Source: SAR116 cluster bacterium AG-325-I21 (GTDB lineage: Bacteria > Pseudomonadota > Alphaproteobacteria > Puniceispirillales > Puniceispirillaceae). Taken from it: a DNA stretch of 64,000 nt. Shown in pieces: positions 52,486 to 61,139 of the stretch. The stretch's first letter is position 1; each line of letters opens with the position of its first letter. Both the position numbers and the translations under genes were made by a program. The notes under the pieces were generated by a model. The model made no database searches, was not told the origin of the DNA, and saw nothing but the letters and a program-made list of their open reading frames with translations. The DNA lies in assembly GCA_003282865.1 (NCBI GenBank), contig QBYK01000004.1, positions 1-64,000 of the forward strand, written 5' to 3'.

Positions 52486-52518
52486 AGAGTCATCCTGTTT
52501 GGTTTCGCAGAGCTTTGG

Positions 52519-52854
52519 TTAGACGTCACCGCCAATTTTTACAATTTCCGCCGATATGTCACTCGTCCACATGCGTTCAAGCCCGTAAAATTCACGAACT
52601 TCTGGGCGGAAAATATGGACGATCACATCATTGGCATCAATTAATACCCAGTCGGCCTGCCGCAGACCTTCAAGGCCAAGAATATCAACTTTCTTCTGCT
52701 TTAGCTTAAATTCAAGACGTTCAGCCATAGCGGTGACCTGCCTAGACGAAACTCCTGACGCAACAACCATGTAATTAGCCATTGCTGATTTTCCGTCCAA
52801 AGGAATTGTAAGGATGTTTTCGGCTTTGTCGTCGTTAAGAGAGGTAGTAATCAA
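52519..52854 (-). CDS. rsfS: Ribosomal silencing factor RsfS
   Basis: A 111-residue protein with the RsfS/Iojap core: MVVASGVSSRQVTAMAERLEFKLK, GLRQADWVLIDANDVIVHIFRPEVREFYGLERMW. It binds L14 and blocks subunit joining in starvation. The start is a TTG at 52854 with AGG about 8 bases upstream; an upstream in-frame stop and lack of a suitable ATG leave it as the only fitting start. Between nadD and rlmH as usual. Confidence 0.93.
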   Translation of the reverse strand: MITTSLNDDKAENILTIPLDGKSAMANYMVVASGVSSRQVTAMAERLEFKLKQKKVDILGLEGLRQADWVLIDANDVIVHIFRPEVREFYGLERMWTSDISAEIVKIGGDV

Positions 52855-52954
52855 ATGAAGGACCTGGTTTGGATTTAATTCAGTTCGCGCTTTGGTGATG
52901 TGTATCTCCTCTTTAAATATCCACGCCTCTTGAATGGTGGCATCGAACGGATCA

Positions 52955-53599
52955 TTAGCATGTGCGGTCTAATGTACGCCGACGGATTTCCGTGGCCGAA
53001 GCCGCATTAAGCTGTCCAGCTATAAAGCACCAACTCGGCAGGTTCGGAGATCTAGTCGCAATTGCGTAGCGCATCTTTGTAACCTTAGTTCGCCGTCCTA
53101 GCAACTGCCGAGCAGATGCAATAGCCTTAAAAGAATAGCTTGGACGGTCAACAACAGCAATGGGTAGAAGTCGAATCATATCACGGTACCGGTACCAGCG
53201 GGCAAAGTGATCTAAATTATCGGCGCCCATCACCCAGATAAGACGTGAGAGTGGCATGGTTTTTATGATATACTTCAATGTGTTATATGTATAATTGCTC
53301 GGCAGGTCAGACTCGGGCTCTATAACCCGCAAAAAGGGGTATGGGGTGGCAATCTTGCGCGCATCATCCAGCCGTTTTTCATGCGGGGCCATGCCAAGGC
53401 TGCTTTTCAGGGGGTTTTGAGGGCTGACGAGCCACCATATCTGGTCAAGGCCCAGTTGCTGGCGGGCTTTTAGGGCGATATGGATATGGCCACCATGCGC
53501 TGGATTGAACGATCCGCCAACAAGCCCAATTTTTAGGCGTGACCGACTGTGAAATACAGCTGGCATGTGGTGACGATATTTACTTACGGGTTTGACCAT
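52955..53599 (-). CDS. nadD: Nicotinate-nucleotide adenylyltransferase
   Basis: A nucleotidyltransferase with the HxGH-type motif [43 protein letters not shown] and a C-terminal ISATEIRRR-like segment ([10 protein letters not shown]). It makes deamido-NAD from nicotinate mononucleotide. The start is uncertain: ATG 53614, 53599 and 53566 are all in frame and the family core begins at about residue 23 from 53599. I list 53599 (214 residues), which overlaps the end of proA by 20 bases; 53566 would not overlap. Confidence 0.92.
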   Translation of the reverse strand: MVKPVSKYRHHMPAVFHSRSRLKIGLVGGSFNPAHGGHIHIALKARQQLGLDQIWWLVSPQNPLKSSLGMAPHEKRLDDARKIATPYPFLRVIEPESDLPSNYTYNTLKYIIKTMPLSRLIWVMGADNLDHFARWYRYRDMIRLLPIAVVDRPSYSFKAIASARQLLGRRTKVTKMRYAIATRSPNLPSWCFIAGQLNAASATEIRRRTLDRTC

Positions 53600-54860
53600 T
53601 GCCACGAACAACATATTTAAAACTTGTTAATTGGGCGGCCCCAACTGGTCCGCGGGCATGCAGTCTGCCAGTGGCAATGCCAATTTCAGCCCCCATGCCA
53701 AATTCACCGCCATCGGCAAATTGGGTGGATACGTTATGCATGACAATAGCGCTATCGACTTCGGCAAAAAACCGTTCTGCGGCGTGATGGGACTCGGTGA
53801 TGATTGATTCGGTGTGTGATGATCCATATTTTCCAATATGCGCAATTGCCATATCAAGGTCATCAACCACCCGCACTGACAGGATGGAGTCAAGATATTC
53901 GGTGTACCAGTCCACTTCCTTTGCCGCCGTCATTTTGGGTACAAGGGACACAGCGGCCACATCACCACGAAGTGCGCATCCGGCTTCTGTGAGATCTGCC
54001 ACGATTATTTCTAGCAAATTACCAGCAACACTTTTATCTATAAGGAGTGTTTCAGCAGCACCGCAAATGCCGGTTCGACGCATTTTAGCATTCAGCGTGA
54101 TCTTTCGGGCCTTTTCGGGGTCTGCATCTTTATGGATATAAATATGACAGATGCCCTCAAGATGCGCGAATACTGGCACGCGTGCCTCGGTTTGGACCCG
54201 TTCAACAAGCGAGCGCCCACCCCTTGGAATCACTACGTCAATACCGCCCACTGCACTCAACATGGCGCCAACGGCCTCTCGGTCTGTAGTTGGGACCATT
54301 TGCACGCCATCGCGCGGCAAGTCAACGGTCTCGAGGCCATCGCCCATGATGGTGGCAAGAAGACTTGCGGTTAGCTGGCTATCACTGCCGCCCCGCAAAA
54401 TGGCGGCATTACCCGCAATAATGCACAATCCCGCTGCATCAATTGTTACATTGGGCCGTGATTCGTAGATAATGCCAATGACCCCGAGTGGGGTTGAAAT
54501 ACGAGCGATATCAAGCCCATTAGGCTGTTGCCAGCGCGCTAGTTCAGCTCCAACTGGATCAGGCAGCTTTATCATAGTTTCAAGGCCGGTAGCCATGGAT
54601 TCGATACGGGTTTCATCAAGGGTCAGCCGGTCAATAAAGGCGTGGCTGACGCCATTTGCGTTGGCGCGGGCTACATCTTGTTCATTCGCATCCAAAATGG
54701 CTGTACTTTGGGCCCGTATCGTGGCTGCTGCCGCCTGTAAAGCAGCACAGCGTGCGATAAAATCACTTTTGCCAAGACTTGACTGGGCCACACGTGATCT
54801 TTTCACCATCGTATCAATCAAAGCGTTGGCATTTATCTGCTCATTTCCCAACTGTGACAT
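53580..54860 (-). CDS. proA: Gamma-glutamyl phosphate reductase
   Basis: A 426-residue aldehyde-dehydrogenase-superfamily enzyme. [35 protein letters not shown] spans the NADPH site, the catalytic Cys lies in [14 protein letters not shown], and [10 protein letters not shown] plus [25 protein letters not shown] close the fold. It reduces glutamyl phosphate to the semialdehyde in proline synthesis. GAGGGA lies 7 bases before ATG 54860, deciding against the in-frame GTG 54875. proB follows the family order upstream, 90 bp away. Confidence 0.97.
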   Translation of the reverse strand: MSQLGNEQINANALIDTMVKRSRVAQSSLGKSDFIARCAALQAAAATIRAQSTAILDANEQDVARANANGVSHAFIDRLTLDETRIESMATGLETMIKLPDPVGAELARWQQPNGLDIARISTPLGVIGIIYESRPNVTIDAAGLCIIAGNAAILRGGSDSQLTASLLATIMGDGLETVDLPRDGVQMVPTTDREAVGAMLSAVGGIDVVIPRGGRSLVERVQTEARVPVFAHLEGICHIYIHKDADPEKARKITLNAKMRRTGICGAAETLLIDKSVAGNLLEIIVADLTEAGCALRGDVAAVSLVPKMTAAKEVDWYTEYLDSILSVRVVDDLDMAIAHIGKYGSSHTESIITESHHAAERFFAEVDSAIVMHNVSTQFADGGEFGMGAEIGIATGRLHARGPVGAAQLTSFKYVVRGNGQTRK

Positions 54861-54949
54861 AGGTAAGTCCCTCACCCTCTAATCATGCATGTCCCGCCAC
54901 ATTTACAATTTCTGGCAGTAGCTTTTCATATATAGCTACAATGTTTATT

Positions 54950-56095
54950 TTATATATCGCTAATAACTAGGTTATCTGCATGGATCATTTCATCGCGTCC
55001 ACGATAGCCTAACACGATCTCTATTTCATTGCTTTTATGACCGCAAATTAGCATGGCGTCATCACTGCCATAGCTGGATAGCCCGTGCCCGATGACCACT
55101 CCAGCATTGTTTTCAACTTCAATAAGATCACCGCGGTCAAACTGGCCGGTTACGGAAATCATACCGGCCGGAAGAAGCGAGCGCCCGCTCTCTAATGCGG
55201 TCACCGCACCATCATCGATACAGATTTTTCCCTTTGGGGTCAGGGATCCGGCGATCCATTGCTTGCGAGCCGTATGTGGCGATTGCATCGCGGTAAACAG
55301 TGTATGTTTTGCACCTGTTTGCAGCCGTGTTAGGGGACCAGGTTTTTGCCCATTACAAATAATCATCTGGCAACCAGCAGATGTGGCAATCCGTGCGGCT
55401 TCCAGTTTGGTAACCATCCCACCAGACGCAAAAGCCTCGTTTGCTGGACCAGCCATCGCTAAAATATCAGGGGTTATCTGTGAGACCTTGGAGAGGTGGG
55501 TTGCCGTGCCATCACCATTTGGATTGCCCGTATATAGCCCATCAACATCAGACAACAAGACCAGCACATCTGCTCCAATCATCGCTGCAACACGTGCAGC
55601 AAGCCGGTCATTATCCCCGAAACGAATTTCAGCTGTAGCCACCGTATCATTTTCATTTACCACCGGTACCGCGTCAAGTTGCAAAAGGGCCAGCATTGTA
55701 GTGCGGGCGTTCAAATGTTTGCGCCTGGTTTCAGTATCATCGGGCGATAGCAGGATTTGGGCCGTTTGCACCTCGTGGGCGCCAAGAGCTTCCATCCAAG
55801 CGTGAGCCAGCAAGACCTGGCCCGCTGCTGCAGCGGCCTGTTTTTCTTGCAATTTCAGTTTACCATTTTGAATGTTTAGTAATCTGCACCCAAGCGCAAT
55901 CGCCCCGCTTGAAACCACTACAACATTTTTCCCACTCTCTTTTAGCGCAACTATATCGCCGGCGATCCCCTCAAGCCATGCAGTGTTAATGGCACTTTTA
56001 TCATCATCGACAAGCAAGGATGATCCAACCTTAATCACGATTATTTTACTGCGATTAAACAAGTGCATTCTATCTAATGGGTTTATGGAGACCAT
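54950..56095 (-). CDS. proB: Glutamate 5-kinase with PUA domain
   Basis: A 381-residue enzyme: amino-acid-kinase domain ([73 protein letters not shown]-like [12 protein letters not shown]) and a C-terminal PUA domain (about 285-370). It phosphorylates glutamate and is usually feedback-inhibited by proline. ATG 56095 overlaps the obgE end by 13 bases and has AGAGG upstream; ATG 56068 is the alternative. Confidence 0.96.
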   Translation of the reverse strand: MVSINPLDRMHLFNRSKIIVIKVGSSLLVDDDKSAINTAWLEGIAGDIVALKESGKNVVVVSSGAIALGCRLLNIQNGKLKLQEKQAAAAAGQVLLAHAWMEALGAHEVQTAQILLSPDDTETRRKHLNARTTMLALLQLDAVPVVNENDTVATAEIRFGDNDRLAARVAAMIGADVLVLLSDVDGLYTGNPNGDGTATHLSKVSQITPDILAMAGPANEAFASGGMVTKLEAARIATSAGCQMIICNGQKPGPLTRLQTGAKHTLFTAMQSPHTARKQWIAGSLTPKGKICIDDGAVTALESGRSLLPAGMISVTGQFDRGDLIEVENNAGVVIGHGLSSYGSDDAMLICGHKSNEIEIVLGYRGRDEMIHADNLVISDI

Positions 56096-57117
56096 GGGAC
56101 CGCCTCTTTTGGTTCTTGCTCTTTTGCCCGGCTTGACTCAATGACATGAATAAGCTGGCGCAGCATTCGCGTTACACCGGCTCCAGTGACCGCCGAAAGG
56201 GTCAGCACCTTGCCAGCACCTTCATCCTTTAAGGCTCTGGTAAGATTGGCTGTGTAACCTTCTGGGGTGGCGTCTAATTTGGTCAAACCAATAATCTCGA
56301 GCTTGTCATAAAGATTACCTCCATAGGCTTTTATTTCGGCGCGAAGCATCTTCCAAGCAGCAACAGGGTCCTCGCCAGTAGCGTCGATCAGGTGCAGCAA
56401 AGTTTGGCAGCGTTCAACGTGCCCTAGAAAGCGGTGTCCAAGGCCAGCGCCTTCGTGTGCTCCTTCAATCAAGCCTGGAATATCAGCCATCACAAATTCC
56501 TTACCATCAATACCAACCACCCCAAGATTAGGATGAAGTGTGGTAAATGGGTAAGCGGCAATTTTTGGCCGAGCTGCGGAAACAGCACTTAGAAATGTCG
56601 ATTTGCCAGCATTTGGCATGCCAAGGAGGCCGACATCAGCAATAAGTTTCAGCCGAAGCCAAACCCACATTTCATACCCATCTTCACCCGGTTGCGATTT
56701 GCGTGGGGCGCGGTTGGTCGATGATTTGAAAAAAGCATTTCCTCTACCGCCGAAGCCACCCTTGGTAAGAATGATTGACTGGCCTTCACGTGTCAGATCC
56801 GCAAGCACGGTTTGCTTGTCATCAGATAGAATCTGTGTGCCAATGGGAAGCCGTATAATTACATCCTTTCCGGACGCACCGCTTCTGTCACGGCCTGCTC
56901 CGGGACGTCCCGATTCGGCTTTGAAATGCTGCTGATAGCGATAATCAATAAGTGTGTTTAGCCCATTGACCGCCAATGCCACAATATTTCCACCGCGTCC
57001 ACCATCGCCGCCATCTGGGCCACCAAATGGTACATGAGCCTCGCGCCGAAAGCTAATAGCACCGGGACCACCATGCCCTGATTGTGTGTATATTTTAGCC
57101 TCATCAAGAAATTTCAT
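56083..57117 (-). CDS. obgE: GTPase ObgE/CgtA
   Basis: A 344-residue Obg GTPase: glycine-rich N-terminal Obg fold ([39 protein letters not shown]), G domain with [28 protein letters not shown] and [23 protein letters not shown], and TKLD. It acts in 50S assembly and stress control. Start at ATG 57117 ([11 protein letters not shown]); upstream in-frame starts add residues outside the family. The C-terminus is short and charged. Confidence 0.97.
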   Translation of the reverse strand: MKFLDEAKIYTQSGHGGPGAISFRREAHVPFGGPDGGDGGRGGNIVALAVNGLNTLIDYRYQQHFKAESGRPGAGRDRSGASGKDVIIRLPIGTQILSDDKQTVLADLTREGQSIILTKGGFGGRGNAFFKSSTNRAPRKSQPGEDGYEMWVWLRLKLIADVGLLGMPNAGKSTFLSAVSAARPKIAAYPFTTLHPNLGVVGIDGKEFVMADIPGLIEGAHEGAGLGHRFLGHVERCQTLLHLIDATGEDPVAAWKMLRAEIKAYGGNLYDKLEIIGLTKLDATPEGYTANLTRALKDEGAGKVLTLSAVTGAGVTRMLRQLIHVIESSRAKEQEPKEAVPWSP

Positions 57118-57258
57118 TACCATTGTTCCGATAAATGCTTCGGGGCATATCAATATTACGTCAAAACAAGCCTTAATATTACGCCCTTAACACATTGGCC
57201 ATTATTCACAATGTTAGGCCTTTTGCGACAATAGATCCTTTATCGCGGTGGGGTCTAT

Positions 57259-57296
57259 GCAAAAAACAAAAGGGGAATAACAGTTGTCATCCCCCC
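57259..57296 (-). terminator. Probable rho-independent terminator after rpmA
   Basis: On the minus strand a G-run, an imperfect stem pairing GGGGA with TCCCC around an ACAACTGTTA loop region, then CTTTTGTTTTTTG. It lies about 70 bp past the rpmA stop and before obgE, so rplU-rpmA may be a separate transcript from obgE onward. Confidence 0.55.
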
Positions 57297-57363
57297 TCTC
57301 ATCATTTGCAGGGCCGCCAATAATCAGCTGCCTTCTGTAAATCATTGTTTGATGCTATGAGTG

Positions 57364-57633
57364 CTATTCAGCAGCGTCGAACATTGGCATTACATTTACA
57401 AACATTTTACCGCCCGATTTTTTACGAAAAGCCACTTTGCCTTCAACTAATGCAAATAATGTGTGGTCTTTGCCCATACCAACATTCTGGCCTGGGTTAA
57501 CCTTCGTTCCACGCTGGCGCACAATGATGTTACCAGCTAAAACGCTTTCGCCGCCAAATTTCTTAACACCAAGTCTTCGCCCGGCCGAGTCGCGACCGTT
57601 TCTGGAGCTACCACCTGCTTTTTTATGAGCCAT
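57364..57633 (-). CDS. rpmA: 50S ribosomal protein L27
   Basis: An 89-residue L27: [30 protein letters not shown] then [34 protein letters not shown]. Its N-terminus reaches the peptidyl-transferase centre. No N-terminal leader requiring Prp cleavage, as expected outside Firmicutes. It follows rplU by 49 bp. Confidence 0.98.
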   Translation of the reverse strand: MAHKKAGGSSRNGRDSAGRRLGVKKFGGESVLAGNIIVRQRGTKVNPGQNVGMGKDHTLFALVEGKVAFRKKSGGKMFVNVMPMFDAAE

Positions 57634-57682
57634 TTTCTTCCAACCTCTTTGCGAAATACCGCGTCTGCGGCGTTATCCCTGT

Positions 57683-58168
57683 CTATTTTTTCGTCATTGT
57701 CTTTTTTGCTGCTGGCTTTTTTGCTGCTGCCTTTGGTTCTGCCTTTTTTGTCACTGACCGCTTTGCTGAGGTTGCGTCTTTAGCTGCCTTCGTTGGTGCT
57801 GCAGCCCTCTTCGGTGATTTCTTAGCAGCGGGTTTTGTTGTTTTTAGGCTCTTCGCGTCTTCAGCAATTTCGTTAATTTTTAGCAGAGTAAGGTCTTGTC
57901 TGTGCCCCTGGGTGCGGCGATGGTTTTTCCGGCGCTTGCGTCGGAAGATAATAACTTTTGGCCCGCGTGTCTGGCGCATTACTGTAGCTCTGACGCCGGC
58001 TCCATCAACACGCGGTGTGCCGATTGTAACCTTGTCCCCATCGCCAAGCATGACAATGTCGCTCAAAATAATTTGTTCGCCCTCTTCTGCAGACAGCCTT
58101 TCAACCAGAATGGTATCATCCTTAGAAACACGGTATTGTTTGCCACCGGTCTTCACCAAAGCATACAT
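57683..58168 (-). CDS. rplU: 50S ribosomal protein L21 with basic C-terminal tail
   Basis: L21 core (MYALVKTGGKQYRVSKDD, VTIGTPRVDGAGVRATV, KVIIFRRKRRKNHRRTQGHRQDLTLLKI) in the first 100 residues, then a Lys/Ala-rich tail of about 57 residues ending AAKKPAAKKTMTKK. Total is 161 residues against roughly 103 in E. coli. It binds 23S rRNA domain I near L20. AAGGA precedes ATG 58168; the frame is open to 58231 but those residues are not L21-like. Confidence 0.97.
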   Translation of the reverse strand: MYALVKTGGKQYRVSKDDTILVERLSAEEGEQIILSDIVMLGDGDKVTIGTPRVDGAGVRATVMRQTRGPKVIIFRRKRRKNHRRTQGHRQDLTLLKINEIAEDAKSLKTTKPAAKKSPKRAAAPTKAAKDATSAKRSVTKKAEPKAAAKKPAAKKTMTKK

Positions 58169-58555
58169 GGCAATTTTCCTTATCAAAACAGTTAGACGCC
58201 GAGAGGGTCTGGCCAAGCCGGGAACGCTCAAATCATCATAGTCATCACACTAGCTATGGTCAGGGTTACTGACCATTCACTTGTTGGCCAAACAAGGCTT
58301 ACTATACTAGGCCGATGTTTTAAACCGCTATAATGGTTCGGAATATACGCTTTGAGGTAATGCTGTCAAGTGTCCCGAAACTTTTATTCTGTTTTTACAT
58401 CATGGCCTTAAGCCTTTTTAGTAATGCCACTTTTACTGTCTGAGCGTTGTTTTACCTGGGCCTTGTCCTCGCCGCTGGATTAACATTGCTGGCCCGAGGG
58501 CTGTCTGGTTGCATCTCAATGGCTCATCAAAGCCTGAGCCATGTGTTACTCTGCC
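58169..58555. other. rplU leader and intergenic region, no gene seen
   Basis: About 390 bp without a credible gene. The rplU promoter and leader must lie here on the minus strand. A second small hairpin (GGCTCA ... TGAGCC, 58521-58540) without a T-run is present near the right end. A plus-strand frame starting at 58447 runs antisense to the split gene described next and has no family resemblance. Confidence 0.5.
58258..58274 (-). promoter_or_regulatory. Perfect hairpin in the rplU leader
   Basis: GGTCAG-GGTTA-CTGACC is a perfect 6-bp stem with a 5-nt loop (plus-strand reading), 90 bp upstream of the rplU ATG. If transcribed it would sit in the mRNA leader. L21 autoregulatory leaders are known in other bacteria, but this one matches no structure I can name. 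Confidence 0.3.
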
Positions 58556-58973
58556 TTATCTTAAGAAGTAATGACGGAACATATCATAGTTTTTCCTTAT
58601 CAACTGGTCTATCCAGCCCCACCCTAAGACTTCGTATTGTTGGCCGGTGGATATGTACATTTTCACAGCAAAAAGCTTGCCGCTTAGGAAATCGTATACT
58701 GTTCGGTCTAATGTCAAGCCATTTCCAGACCACTGGAAACGCCCTACATCGGTGAATCGGGGTGATTCTAAAATTCTGATGTATGTGCCCGGTGTCAGAA
58801 AGGTTTCGATCAAATAGACTTAAGTTATCAGATGGTGGGTAAGCGCATTCGCCACCATATTGAATAGGGTTCTTCATCAAAACTGGCGGTATTAATGTTA
58901 CCAAAAACACAAATGCCGCAGGTGGTTTCAAAGTTTTAAATTTTCCTTTGTTCTTATAAACTCTGGGTGGCAT
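58556..58973 (-). pseudogene. Putative exported small protein, apparently split by a frameshift
   Basis: Two overlapping minus-strand frames look like one gene. The first part, from ATG 58973, begins KNKGKFKTLKPPAAFVFLVTL, a basic-hydrophobic signal-peptide-like start, and runs to about YPPSDNLSLF (near 58815). After that this frame turns rich in Arg, His and Cys and loses coding character. In the frame offset by one base, coding character resumes with IETFLTPGTYIRILESPRF and continues with GRFQWSGNGLTLDRTVYDF and YEVLGWGWIDQL to a stop at 58556. Joining them gives an approximately 138-residue secreted or membrane-anchored protein. The shift lies near a TTT within CTATTTGATC. I do not recognise a family. 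Real decay, a sequencing indel, or two unrelated frames are the alternatives. Confidence 0.45.
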
Positions 58974-59156
58974 TTGTCTGGATTCTCCGTTGAAAAATTT
59001 CTATGGCTGATGAGCGCATGCGAGAAAAAACTACAAATACCCTCTATTTCATATGGGCTGGGTTCAGGTGTCTAGAAAGTTATGCCTGTTATGATTATGC
59101 TGGAGCTTTTAACAGGGCTTTGGTCCTCGGTTTGAGTTTTAAGGAATGGAGTTTAT

Positions 59157-60158
59157 GTGGTAATGGTGCAGATCAAGCAGGTAAATATTCCAGCTGCGGA
59201 CGCAATTGGGCTAAGTGATGTTGTGGAAATTTATCAGGCCTTGCGACCATCTATGCCCGTAGGAAGAATGGGGCAGGCTAAGCCAGCGTCAAGGCTAATC
59301 GATCTTCTTGATGAGTTTGACGGGTTGGTCCTCGACGGTTATGGAGTTATCAATGTAGGTGATGGTCAAATTGATGGTATTGCCGCCCTTCTAGATGCCG
59401 CTGCCAGCAGAGATAAACCGGTGCTTGTTTTAACCAATGGCGGCAGTTTTTCAGCAGAACACACATGGGAAAAATATCGGGATTGGCAACTACCCATTGC
59501 GCGTGATGATGTCATATCAAGCCGGGATGCGTTTGTTTTAGAAACTGGCAAGCGTCAAACCGAGGTAATGAATGTAACCAAAATTGGCTGTTTTGGGCGC
59601 AACATCGAGGCACTTAATGGTGATAATATTCTAGCCTATGGCCGTGACGATGATTTCTGGCAGCAGGCAGATGAATTTGTGTTTCTTGGTGCGCTTGATT
59701 GGCAGGAGGACGATCAAGCTGCTTTTGAAGTCGCGATGATCACTTATCCGCGGCGCCTTCACATTGCGAATCCTGACGTAACAGCCCCACAGGCTGACGG
59801 CAGTTTTTCGAGTGAGCCTGGATATTGGACGGCAAGAATGATGCAGGCGGCCGCTAATCAGGGGGTAGAAGTTGATGTTAGATGGTATGGCAAGCCCTTT
59901 AGTCCGGCTTTTAATTTGGCATTGGTGCGAATGCAAACAAGGCTTGGTAACCTCTACAGTCGTACGCTCGATCAACCTTTTGATGCGTCTCGCATTGCTA
60001 TGGTTGGTGATAGTTTACACACTGATATTTTGGGTGGTGCCGCCGTTGGCATGGCAACAGTTTTGATTACTGATCATGGGTTGTTTCGGGGGCAGGATGC
60101 ATTGCCCATCTGTATTTCCTGCGGATTACTTCCTGACTGGATAGTTAAAACCCTTTAG
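59157..60158 (+). CDS. HAD-superfamily class IIA hydrolase (NagD-like)
   Basis: A 333-residue HAD hydrolase with a IIA cap. Motif I reads LVLDGYGVINVGDGQ (nucleophile Asp at about residue 59; the +2 position is Tyr rather than Asp), motif II VLTNGGS, motif III lysine in WYGKPFSPAF, motif IV MVGDSLHTDILGGAAVGMATVLI. This set resembles the alphaproteobacterial subfamily with an aromatic +2 residue (DVWG type). Substrate unknown; sugar or nucleotide phosphates are typical of relatives. GTG 59157 has GGAG 5 bases upstream; ATG 59163 is the alternative. folB follows after 16 bp. Confidence 0.82.
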   Translation: MVMVQIKQVNIPAADAIGLSDVVEIYQALRPSMPVGRMGQAKPASRLIDLLDEFDGLVLDGYGVINVGDGQIDGIAALLDAAASRDKPVLVLTNGGSFSAEHTWEKYRDWQLPIARDDVISSRDAFVLETGKRQTEVMNVTKIGCFGRNIEALNGDNILAYGRDDDFWQQADEFVFLGALDWQEDDQAAFEVAMITYPRRLHIANPDVTAPQADGSFSSEPGYWTARMMQAAANQGVEVDVRWYGKPFSPAFNLALVRMQTRLGNLYSRTLDQPFDASRIAMVGDSLHTDILGGAAVGMATVLITDHGLFRGQDALPICISCGLLPDWIVKTL

Positions 60159-60174
60159 CGTTATTGGAGTGGAA

Positions 60175-60525
60175 ATGGAAAGACGGTTTATTTTGCAAGG
60201 TATGGAGACCCAGGCCTCAATTGGTATTTATGATCATGAACGGGTGACCCCTCAACGCATTATAATAGATGCCGAATTGTGCCTTTACGCAACAGCTGAA
60301 CCGCTAGATGACCAAATCGAAAGTACACTCAATTACGATATTATTCGCGAAACAATTTTGGATATTGTCTCAGCCCAGCATTATGATCTTCAAGAAACTC
60401 TAGTAAGAAAGTTGTTTGATGCATTGCAATCGCTTAATGGTGTGCGGTCGCTAAGGGTAAGGTCATCAAAGCCTGATGCATATAATGACTGTGAGATGAT
60501 TTCTTATCAGCTAAGTAATCTATAG
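60175..60525 (+). CDS. folB: Dihydroneopterin aldolase
   Basis: A 116-residue FolB: ILQGMETQASIGIYDHERVTPQRIIIDAEL, the catalytic Glu/Tyr region LNYDIIRETILDIVSAQHYDLQETLV and the catalytic Lys in VRSSKPDAY. It cleaves dihydroneopterin to 6-hydroxymethyl-dihydropterin in folate synthesis; some relatives epimerise dihydromonapterin. TTGGAG lies 5 bases before ATG 60175, deciding against GTG 60169. Probably co-transcribed with the HAD gene. Confidence 0.9.
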   Translation: MERRFILQGMETQASIGIYDHERVTPQRIIIDAELCLYATAEPLDDQIESTLNYDIIRETILDIVSAQHYDLQETLVRKLFDALQSLNGVRSLRVRSSKPDAYNDCEMISYQLSNL

Positions 60526-60562
60526 AAACCGGCTATCCCAAACGTTCAAGCTGGGCTTTTAA

Positions 60563-60954
60563 CTAGTCTAATTTGGTGCGAATTAAACCCAGATGATCAT
60601 TCTTTGAATTGGTAGCGCCATTAAGAATATGATCAAGGCTGGCTTCAGGCGTATCTTGAGCATCACCTTGGTGGTTACAGAATGAATCCATGGGGCGTTC
60701 CAGGTAGCGCAATATAATGGGCCCCATGTGATCCCCATACACCTGGATTAAGCGTCTTGGAACGCTTCTGGGCAGCAATCTGTGGCTTTCAGACTCAATT
60801 TCCAGAATAACCTGAACCAACGTAAGCCTATTATATCGAATCTGTTTGTGGCATCTACAATATGAATGAAAATATTATCTCTTACCATCACGCTTAAATC
60901 ATCTATCGTCACAAAGCGTGAAGCACCGTTGTCATAAGAGGTGGCAATTGGCAT
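60563..60954 (-). pseudogene. Unrecognised small gene, apparently split by a frameshift
   Basis: On the minus strand a frame from ATG 60954 (MPIATSYDNGASRFVTIDD, VRDNIFIHIVDAT) has good coding character for about 40 residues, then degenerates. A second frame, open across the same region, continues with KQIRYNRLTLVQVILEIESE, RLIQVYGDHMGPIILRYLE and a charged end, stopping at 60563. Crossing near 60840 would give one soluble protein of about 130 residues. The second frame could also be an independent gene starting at TTG 60820 with AGG upstream. No family recognised. It converges on folB and is followed on the other side by a 185-bp gap before the methyltransferase. Confidence 0.4.
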
Positions 60955-61139
60955 GTTTGCCGACGATTACCTGATTTTCAGCGTGTTTTAGCATCATAGA
61001 TAGCCTTTTTTACCAACGAGGCGACCCTGTCATTAAAGGTTAAAATGGATGCAATGTTGCGATGCAAAATAAAATTTTGTAACAAGAAATGGAAATATTG
61101 GCCATTATAGTGCAACGCAGCAAACAAGGTCTGCTTTAA

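Noticed and set aside
58521-58540. GGCTCA/TGAGCC hairpin as a terminator of the split gene
   Set aside because: No T-run follows on either strand.
58447-58755. Plus-strand 102-codon frame
   Set aside because: It is antisense to the better-supported split gene, has Cys/Arg/Leu-rich composition and no ribosome-binding site.
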